Shown piece after piece: positions 55,640 to 64,000 of a stretch of 64,000 nt of DNA. This DNA comes from Aristolochia californica (lineage: Eukaryota > Streptophyta > Magnoliopsida > Piperales > Aristolochiaceae). How positions within the stretch are numbered: position 1 is the stretch's first letter; each line of letters starts with the position of its first letter. Location: NCBI GenBank assembly GCA_029961685.1, contig JARWKL010000014.1, forward strand, positions 24,711,137 through 24,775,136, given 5' to 3'. The notes beneath the pieces are model-generated. The model made no database searches, had not been told where the DNA came from, and saw only the letters and a program-made list of their open reading frames with translations. The translations under genes were made by a program, and so were the position numbers.

Positions 55640-57230
55640 GGTTTTTGTTTCTTGGTGCTATGCAAACTAATTTTTTAAGTCATCATGTTATATTAGGGAG
55701 ACCTAAAAGTAAAGGAGTTTCTAAATATGTCAGATAAAAAAACTCATTCATTTTCTGGAGTCCAAGGGGTAAAAGGATTTTTATACCTTGAATTCATAGT
55801 TTTAGAACCGAATTGTTCTTTTATGACTAAAATTTCATCTAAGATATCTTGTATTTTATGTTTTTTTAGGTTCTCTAAACTTTGTCTGAGTTTTGTTAAT
55901 TCACTAAAGAAAACAAGACTCGTTCCTTCATCCACTTTTTCTAGAATTGTTTCTAGAATATTTTGGCATTTTAAAACTTCTTTATGTCAAAATGTATTGT
56001 ATAAGAAGTTTATCTTTGTTTGCATTTTGTCTACTGCAACTTCTATTTTTTATAAAGTCTTAGTACAATATTCTAATGTTTTTTGGGAATAAATAATTAT
56101 TTTTTGTAAGTCACTATTTTGAACAAGAGTCAACGCTCTTGTAAATTGATTCTGTTCCGACGTCTATGCGAAGAGGAACATAGGCATTTGGCCTGGGGTT
56201 TACTATTCCTTCGGAGCAGGAACCGGTAGAAGCTCTACTAGTAGAGGGTCTAGTTGGTTTGAGGGAAAAGTTGTTTCTAGTGTTGGTGATGACTAGTTTT
56301 CCTTTTATCTCTTTTATGTTTTTTCTAGATTGAGGTTGGTGTCTCAGTGCCATTGGTTGGACTACCCATTCTGTTGTCCAAGTTAATTCTTTTGGGTCGA
56401 GTTCTTCGACTGTTATGCTTTCTGAATATCCAATATTTTTGGATAATTCTGTGATTTTCTTGGAATGTTTAACAGGAACTTTTCCAGTGTTGAGTCCTCA
56501 TGCTACTACGCATACGAGTATGCACATAACTCTTCTTCCTTGTTGAATTCCATTTTTCAGCCAGTTATTTGTATAGATTTTTAATGACAAAGTATCTAGG
56601 ATATATTTGTCATCAAGATCTATTTGAATATTGGGCCAGGTTGTAAAGGATACTGGGCCTAATCCTAAATTTGCTCTTAATCCTCCTGAAAGAGCTTTTT
56701 TGAAATTGTTTTTTATCGAATTATCGACTATAGCAGTGATAAAAGGTAAATTTTAAAACCTTAGCTTTTATTTCTCTGATGGGTTCTAGAATCTGAGAAT
56801 TTTTAAATTGTCTTTCTACATAGATTTGTAGATCATTTAAAGTATTTACCATGGGTTTGGTAAAATTTTCTTTTAATTCTTCTAGATGAGTTGTTAGTTC
56901 TTCTTGAAGAATTTCCATTATATTATTTATCTTGATTTCTAAACCTAGACATAAGAAACCGACATATTTTGGAGATATTTTTTGCTATATCTTTTCAAGA
57001 AAAAAACTATGGTGTATGTCTCCTACTAAATCAACGATATTGTTTAATACCAGATTTTCTTCACTATGCCATCCATGTAGTAGCCATATGACATACTTGA
57101 GTTTGTCCTATTTTGAGCACAATGCTATTCAAAGTACCGTTAAGCCCCTTTTGACTCATAAATTGTGATTTTTGATTTTGTTTCAAATGTTTGGGATTTG
57201 ACCTTGTTACAGGTTGTAACTTTTGGGAGT
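55640..57230 (-). pseudogene. EPRV C movement-protein and linker region
   Basis: Pieces 56918-56721, 56353-56114 and 55935-55744. The 56353 piece has RPNAYVPLRIDVGTES, also seen in copies A and B. The movement-protein ANLGLGP segment lies near 56680-56620. Many stops. Confidence 0.6.
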
Positions 57231-57262
57231 ATGTTTTCTAACTAGACATTCTACTCTCAAAA

Positions 57263-57532
57263 TGCCCCCCCCCATAATGGCATACCTCTAATCCTTAATT
57301 TTTGGCAAGTACCATATAGGTGTTGTATTGCCGAATTTGTTTTTCATTAGGACAATCTCTAGCGAAATGTCAATTTGCTTGAAGGTTTCCCCTTTGGGAA
57401 ATATAGATCTGTTTTTTGAAAAGTTTTCCTTTTTCTGAAATATCTCTTTTTTGGAGAATATTTACTCTAAAAAAATCTTTGTATTTTATATTTTTTTTTG
57501 AAAACTTTTTATTATGTTTTCTTTGTTTTGAA
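57263..57532 (-). pseudogene. EPRV fragment D (coat-protein C-terminal piece)
   Basis: Starts with the same sequence as 54636-54710 of copy C (ATAATGGCATAC region), then continues into the partly deleted zinc-knuckle region that copy C lacks. A run of C (57256-57265) marks the junction. It looks like a rearranged or permuted part of the same integration. Confidence 0.6.
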
Positions 57533-58201
57533 GAATGGAAAAGGGAGTTGTCCAAGAAGTTTGCAATGAAAGATGATTAGGGTGTTGTAAAACAAATTCT
57601 TGGGATGAGGATTACTAAGTATTTGAAAGACACTGCAGACTCAGCCTTATATTTCAGAAAGTCTGACTTGGGATTACAGGGTTATGTAGATGCAATCATA
57701 GCTGAAGACATTGATGGCAATAAGAATACGACTAGACATATATATACACATTGGGTGATACAACAGTTAGTTGGGTCTCTAAGTTGCAGAAGATAGTTGC
57801 TCTTTCCACTCCTGAGGCAAAATATGTCGTCATGACTGAAGCCAGCAAAGAGATGGTATAACTGCAGTCTTTCTGGGAACAATTAGGTCTCAAGCATGGA
57901 AAGAATGTGTTATATTGTGACAGTTAGAGTGTTATTCATTTAGTAAAAAATCTTGTTTATCATGCCAGAACAAAGCACATACAGGTGCATTATCACTTCA
58001 TCAGATCGGTTCTGGAGGATGGAGTTTTAGCACTTGAGAAGATTCAAGGAAGACAGAATCTAGCTGATATGTTGACAAATACTGTTACGATTGAGAAACT
58101 GAAGTTGTGTGCAACTTCAGTTGGACTTCTCTTTGAGGATTGAGAATTTTTTGCCGTTGTAGAGGAGATATTGATGATGGATTAGTTTCCAAGTAGGAGA
58201 T
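57533..58201 (+). pseudogene. Copia RT end and RNase H, right of EPRV C
   Basis: The plus strand resumes copia RT with RELSKKFAMKD and VKQILGMRI, then, after an internal deletion, [47 protein letters not shown]-like and DMLTNTVTIEKLKLC. Several stops. Closely similar to copia-2, and leads directly into its LTR. Confidence 0.88.
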
Positions 58202-58676
58202 TGTTAAGTTGTGGAGCCTAATCAATACCTTACATTGAGTTGGTACGCGGATCGACCTTGGCAGTAAGGTTGTTGTGGGGGTTGGAAGGGGGACAGAGCC
58301 CCCACTAGGTCCATGATATATTAATTGTTGTTTCATTAAGGGTAGTTTGGAAATTTCGCTCTTGTAAAGTGATTGCCCTAGTTTTCTCTTTATATTGGGA
58401 GGGGGTGCCGCTATTAGGGTTTTATCATCTAAGGAGCATCTTGAGTTGCGGCCCCCGAGAGAGGTTAGAGAAAAATACTTGTAAGTGTGTGCAATTTCTC
58501 TTATAAACTATTTCATCTTTAATAGTGGATTACTACAGCGGCGGAAGACAGGACGTAGTCTCACCTTGAGGAGAACCTGTATAAATCTTGTGTTTTTTCG
58601 TGCTTGTTTTTTCCTTCTCCTACTATTATTATTATTACTCTCGTTAGTTTGGAATTAGGGCGTTTAATTCCTACCA
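58202..58676 (+). mobile_element. 3' LTR of the truncated copia relic (copia-2 family)
   Basis: Follows a purine tract (AAGTAGGAGAT). TGTTAAGTTGTGGAGCC to CCTACCA, 475 bp. No matching 5' LTR is seen in the window, so the element is 5' truncated. Confidence 0.85.
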
Positions 58677-58864
58677 AATAGACTATGCCCTCTAGATTTT
58701 ATGAGTTATGGTGCAATATGAAACTTCCTTGCGTGCGAGATAGAGACTCTTTTTTAGTGAAGTATTGTGCTTCAGATCCTATTATGTTCTTGCAAAAGAG
58801 AATCGTCTCATATTCTGTATTGGAGAGCTACAAGTGGTGCGACGACAAGTTGTAAAATAGAACT

Positions 58865-61800
58865 TGTTCAATTTAGGATCCCATGATTAGAACCTCAAAC
58901 AAAGTAAAAGAGGGAGAGGAGAAGAGAGAAAGGGAGAGAGAGAGCCTTTAGGCTAAGAGAGAGCTTGAATGCTCTACCCCAAGCCAAGGGCCTCTATTTA
59001 TAGTTTTTGAGAGGATGTTACAATATCTATGATGCCCTTAGGGCTACAAGCTTTATATTAGAAAAAACATAAGTAGACATATTTTTTTATGGTCCTGGGT
59101 TAAGTACCTATGTCTTCCGCTCCTAACAGGTCGGTCTTTTGGGTAGTATTGGCTAGGTGCTTAACATTTGGTATCAGAGCGGGCTCCCACATTGCGAGTT
59201 CGAATCCCAGAGGGGGCGACCTAAGTGGAGGGGGTGATCTAGAGGCCATATTAAAATTACTGGTAGGCCGTAGGAACTTAACAAGGGTCCGGCCAGTGTC
59301 GATAGAGTGGGCCATCACTAGAGTAGGCCGTCGCTAGAGTGGGCCGCCATGGTCGTCGGCTCGTGAAGGTGGGGTGTGATGTTATGGTCATGGGTTAAGT
59401 ACCTATGTCTACTGCTCCTAACAGGCCAATCTTTTAGGTATTATTGGCTAGGTTCTTAACATATTTCTCCTGAACTAATTATATCTTTGTGCCATCTTTA
59501 TAAGAAGTCTTCTTATTTACCATGATGCTACCTCTATTGGATGTGTGGGACATGTCCTTGGATGAGTGGGCCTTCCTTGGTCGTGTGGGCTTGGACCCAT
59601 TTTCCAACACTCCCCTTCAAGCTAGGGGGGGGGGGGGGGTGGCGGAGGAGGTGAGAGAACATCATAAATGCCCAACTTGCTACAAATGGTGTTTAGGATC
59701 TTCCCTTATAAATTGGCAATCCATCATATCTTTCAACACTCCCCCTCAAGCTGGTGGTCTCTTTGTTCTATACCAAGAGACACAGTTGGCATAATATAAG
59801 AGAGAGTAAAATCACTCCTAGCCGTGAGACAAAACTCCATACTTCAGTCAAATAGTCATAGTCAAAAATATTTTTTGCTCAATTTCATAAGCGAAAAAGT
59901 AGCCCTATTGTGGGGCACAAAGTCTACCCACTTTCTCAAGTAGCTCAAAAAAACCTCTTGGGTGAATAATAAACTTGATTTAGTCGGATGTAGGTCACAC
60001 TTCTATCCTGTGTAGGTAGTGGGTCTATAAGCATTGTTCAGAAGCGTAGTAATAAGCTCCTCCATCGCGATGTCTCAACACAGGGCATCGACTATCAAAT
60101 GGTAAGAGTAAAACTGCCAAATAAGGGGGTAAAGGGTAATCACCAGAAGATAATATTTTGAGGCCACCGTGTGGTGTCTTCTTCATCAAAATAACCAATG
60201 CTAACAACAACCAGCAACTGAGAAGTCATTATTCAATAATAATATCTCAGTCAGAGAGACAATAGCAGCAACTAAAATGGGCATATGCCCAAATAACACA
60301 TACAAAATAATAAAAGTCCTTAATAGGACACATAAAATTATTCGTAACATGTCCATCCTTGAATAAAGAGAATGTGTACCAAATAATAAGCTAGAACCGA
60401 GTAATAAGCTACTTTAAAAGGTTGAAGTAAGAGAGTAATTTCCAAGTCTTCATAAACTTCAAGTCGAGAGCCATTGATACTCTTAGGACTGACAAAGGCT
60501 AAGAAAGAGTAGATTAAGTATAAATTCACCAAAAATATTTGTGAATCACCTTATCACCAAACTTAGCCCATGATGTCCTTCCTTGGTAAATTGAGCTAGC
60601 CCGAGTTGATGATGGACTTAGGTCAAATTTTTATCTATGAATTAATGAGGCTAGTAGTAATAACTTCACAATAACTCAAATATCAATTGGCATAATTTGT
60701 TTAAGAAGAACCAAACAAAATCAAAGAGCCCAAGTAAGTGACAACTTGAACCAACTCAGCTCAAGGAAGAATCTAAGCCCAATCTTCCAATTTCAACTTG
60801 AACTCAATTATTGACTTTAGTCAATTAATCATACACTTAATTAAGGAAACTCTTGGTTGGCCAAAAATCATATATTTCTTAATCAAAAGGATGATAATCA
60901 AATTATCCACTAAATCATGATCTTGAGAATTTTTTCAAAAAATCAGTTACTTCCAAATATAAATAAGAAAACTTTCACTTGTATTATGGTACCACTTGGA
61001 TTATTTCAATGCGAATATCTACTTAAATATAGATCAGATTGACATAAAATTTTCTCTTTCTGAAACTAGACTTAAATACCTTTCACCCAAGTATAACTTC
61101 TCTTCATAAAATATACTTCTTTTTAGATAAATAATCTGATAGATTTTGGACTCTGTAATTGGGCCTAACTGAGTACTCTTTGTCCTTTGGCCTACATGAC
61201 CATTGACTTTTTCGAGATTGATATCTCCATATTAAAAAATCAGATTGATAATTGGTTGAATATTTAAGAAACTAGACTTATGGATATTTCTTTTAATATA
61301 TAATTCTTCATAAAAAGTCTCATTCTTGATGGCATAAAATGTCTCGAAAGTTGAAGCTTTCTGCTGTTGAATGAAACTTTTCTACTGCTTGACCTTTGCT
61401 GCTTCAAATGTCGATTCCTCTTTCCAAAAAAATCTGATTTTAATAATTCTTTTTGAGTTGGAAATTAGACTTGAATATATTTCCAAAAACATATAATAGA
61501 TTTAAAAATCCAATTAAAAACATGAATTGGGAAAGAAACTAGAAACCCCTTATGTTTCTTTTTCTTCTTCCCCTGGTTCTCCATCTTCTCCTCTTTTTCC
61601 ATCTCAGATCTTTCAGCACTTTGATACCATTTTGAATTTAGGATCCCATGATTAGAGCCTCGAGCAAAGTAAGAGCGGGCGAGGAGAAAAAAAGTAGAAA
61701 AGCAGAGAAAAAGGGAGGGAGAGAGCCTGTAGGTTACCCCAAGCCAATAACCTCTATTTATAGTTTTTGAGATGATGTTACAATGCCCATAATACTCTCA

Positions 61801-61954
61801 GGGCTACAAGTTTTACATAAGTAGACATATTCCTCCTTGACTAATTACATCTTTGTGCCATCTTTATGAGAAGTCTTCTTATTTATCATGATGCCACCTT
61901 TCTTGGACGTGAGGACCTTCCTTGGTCATGTGGGCTTTGGCCCATCTTCTAACA
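58865..61954 (-). mobile_element. Non-coding LTR retrotransposon E3
   Basis: LTRs are 58865-59609 (enlarged by the TRIM-A insertion at 59085-59461) and 61630-61954. A primer site GATACCA (plus view, 61623-61629) abuts the right LTR and the shared purine tract abuts the left. The 2.0-kb interior has no coding domain but matches E1 over long stretches (compare 61021-61130 with 11000-11090). The flanks GAACT and ACACT agree at 3 of 5 positions. A 15-G run is at 59625-59639. Confidence 0.8.
59085..59461 (+). mobile_element. Miniature LTR element TRIM-A, copy 2 (377 bp)
   Basis: LTRs are 59085-59166 and 59380-59461, both 82 bp. Primer-binding site TGGTATCAGAGC at 59169-59180. A perfect 5-bp target duplication TATTT flanks it (59080-59084 and 59462-59466). 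The first base pair of the left LTR is decayed (TT for TG). The interior is 213 bp, longer than copy 1. Inserted in the left LTR of E3. Confidence 0.92.
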
Positions 61955-62154
61955 ACACTCTTTGCTACACTGGGGCTTGAATGGAAAAAAATATGAATTT
62001 AAGAAATGTTGAGGATGAACATAATAGAAATTCAACAACCTAAGTTAATGGTTACATAAGTAATAGAAAGAATCGACTAAAATACACCAAAATTTCTTCA
62101 AAATGAGATCTAAGCATGCAGGAAAGCAAATCACTAGCGAGGAAGCATGAAGGA

Positions 62155-62610
62155 TGTTAGGAATTAGATGCCCTAATTCCAAACTAACGAGAGCAATAAT
62201 AATAATGGCAGAAGAAGAAAAAAGTAAACACAAAAATACAACAAGATTTATACAAGTTCGCCTCAAGGTGAGACTATGTCCTGTCTTTCGTCGTTGTAGT
62301 AATCCACTATGAAGATGAAATAGTTTACAAGAGAAATTGCATATACTCACAGGTGTTTTTCTCTAACCTCTTTCGGGTAGAAACTCAAGATCTTTGTTCG
62401 ATCATAAACCCTAATAGCGGTGCCCCAAATATAAAGAGAAAACTAAGGCAACCACAATACAAGAGTGAAATCCCCAAACTGCCCTTAATGAAACAACAGT
62501 CAATATATCGTGGACCTTTCGGGGGCTCCTTGCCCCCTTCTGACCCCCACGGAAGGTCGATCCACGTACCGACTCAGCATAAGATATTGATTAGGCTCCA
62601 CAACTTAACA
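62155..62610 (-). mobile_element. Solo LTR of the copia-2 family, minus strand
   Basis: TGTTAGGAATTAGATG to CAACTTAACA (plus view), 456 bp. The flanks AAGGA and AAAGA are a target duplication with one mismatch. Confidence 0.85.
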
Positions 62611-62788
62611 AAAGAGGGAATCATAGTAATTGTGTTTGAGGAATGCTGACTAGTTTAAGGTAAAGCAAGTGAAGACAAAGTACAAAGAAGAGAAAGTAAA
62701 TAGTGAAAGAGAAAAACTAATAATGCTTGTGAATTACATAATCTCTATGAGTTGATTGTCAACTCATATACTGACCTTAGAAATCTTG

Positions 62789-63050
62789 CTCTGATACCAT
62801 GTGAAAAGTTAGAGAACAAGGGAAGGATGGGTTTAAGATGAGTGGAAGAGAGAGAGAGCATGAGAGAGAAAGAAAGTTTGTATTGATCAATTGCATAGAA
62901 TGAGTAGTACATTGGTGCTTTGTTTATAATAAAAAATAACTTCAAGTAAAGTAAAAGTAAACTACCCAAGTGTCAGTTATATTCAAAGTGCAACTCTTAA
63001 AGATAAGACCTAAAAAGAGTAAACAATTAATTAACTTGTTCACCATACAT
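62789..63050 (-). mobile_element. Partial LTR with primer-binding site
   Basis: CTCTGATACCA (62789-62799) is a minus-strand tRNA-Met primer site, followed at 62800 by TGTGAAAAGTTAGAG and an LTR-like stretch. The end is not defined. The stretch 62616-62788 would be its interior and shows nothing else. Confidence 0.45.
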
Positions 63051-63095
63051 CAACGAACTTCATACAATTAAAGTTGACAACAATAATACAACATT

Positions 63096-63860
63096 ACTTT
63101 TATAGATTTGATTTTATAAGATAGTTTTATTTAACTAAACTAAAATATATTTTAACTTGTTTTAAATTAATAATTAATTTTAAATAAATTAAAATGATTT
63201 ATTTAATTAAATATATAAAAATAAAATGATTAGACAAATCCTTACTTTTATAATATCCAAATGTTAATCAAATTGTTACTTTAAAATATCTAAATTCTCA
63301 CTCCTAAAAATCTGTCATTTGATATAATATTAAAAATAAGGAATTTATATAAACAAAAGGGTATTTTTATATAAAATTAATTGAATATATTTAAATTTTA
63401 TTTTATATAGTTTTATTTGACTAAACTAAAATAAAATTTTTAAATTAATAAATAATTTTAACTTCTTTTAAATTTATAAATAATTTTATTTATTAATTTA
63501 ATTAAATATATAAAAATAAAATGATCAAATAAATACTTAATTTTATAATATCCAAATAATTAATCAAATTTTTTATTTTTTAATATCTATATTCTCCCTC
63601 TTTAATTAAAAATCAAATATAATATTAAAATCATGAATTTATATAAATGAAAAGAAGGGTATTTTATTATATAAAATTAATTGGGTAGATTTAATTTTTA
63701 TAAGATAATTTTATTTAACTATTTTTTAATTAACTAAGATAAAATTCAACTTGTTTAAATTAATAAATAATTAAAAAAATAAAATTATGATTTTTATTTT
63801 AATTATTTATATAAAATAAAATACTTCAAAAAATGCTTAATTTTTTATATCCAAATGCAA
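63096..63860. repeat. AT-rich tandem repeats, about three copies of 285-300 bp
   Basis: The segment with AGTTTTATTTAACTAAAC at about 63122 recurs near 63408 and, more diverged, near 63706. All are very AT-rich. Could be a scaffold-attachment type or decayed satellite sequence. Confidence 0.6.
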
Positions 63861-64000
63861 GAGTGAGATGGCAGAATGAGCAGAAGAAGAGTGAGAGAGC
63901 GAGTAAGAATGCGAGTAAAAGTGAATTCACTAGCCTTAGGAAGTGATTTTACTTTCAATCGTTGTTTCACTCAATGCTTGAAGTTAAGATTAAACTAACT

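Larger units (their letters stand above)
52105..57262 (-). mobile_element. Endogenous pararetrovirus copy C, degenerate, inserted in a copia element
   Basis: Same order on the minus strand as copies A and B: MP and linker (about 57230-55640), coat protein (55620-54720), protease (about 54480-54350), RT (53850-53040), RNase H (53000-52620), ORF2 (52573-52110). More diverged from A and B than they are from each other. The zinc-knuckle segment is missing at about 54712 and appears separately at 57263-57532. No primer-binding site is found at its right end. All frames are broken. Confidence 0.85.

Overview
The window is repeat-dense nuclear DNA of a flowering plant, probably a eudicot. The evidence is a spliced plastid-pathway gene with GT-AG introns, degenerate copia, gypsy and LINE elements, hAT elements, a PPR-gene relic, and several decayed copies of an endogenous plant pararetrovirus (family Caulimoviridae). 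No bacterial or organellar gene is seen.

Layout. 1-816: LTR of a gypsy-like element running off the left edge. 962-24077: two endogenous pararetrovirus (EPRV) copies, A and B, head to tail on the minus strand. Copy B is split by a non-coding LTR element (9551-12267) and by a deleted copia element (17366-21904). 24328-43577: a complete 12-exon minus-strand gene for 2-C-methyl-D-erythritol 4-phosphate cytidylyltransferase (IspD, 308 aa). Its intron 9 is about 14.1 kb and holds a full-length copia element (25426-32167) that contains a LINE, which in turn contains a tandem array of a miniature LTR element; further gypsy, LINE, hAT and solo-LTR debris follows. 46679-47293: a non-autonomous hAT element. 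47892-48445: a tandem duplication of about 280 bp. About 49100-50390: a PPR pseudogene. 51071-51371 and 59085-59461: two copies of a miniature LTR element with 82-bp LTRs. 52018-58676: a plus-strand copia relic interrupted in its reverse transcriptase by a third, rearranged EPRV copy (C, with fragment D). 58865-61954: a second non-coding LTR element. 62155-62610: a solo LTR. 63096-63860: AT-rich tandem repeats.

How it fits together. The only gene I judge functional is ispD: all 12 exons keep phase and the catalytic residues are present. Everything else is mobile or viral sequence in various states of decay. The nesting gives a relative chronology: EPRV B is older than the two LTR elements inside it; the copia relic near 52-58 kb is older than EPRV C inside it; copia-2 is older than its LINE, which is older than the miniature-LTR array. 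EPRV A and B lie about 250 bp downstream of the ispD stop codon in the same orientation. Exon boundaries and element ends were set by reading splice signals, terminal repeats and target-site duplications by eye; I ran no alignments or database searches.
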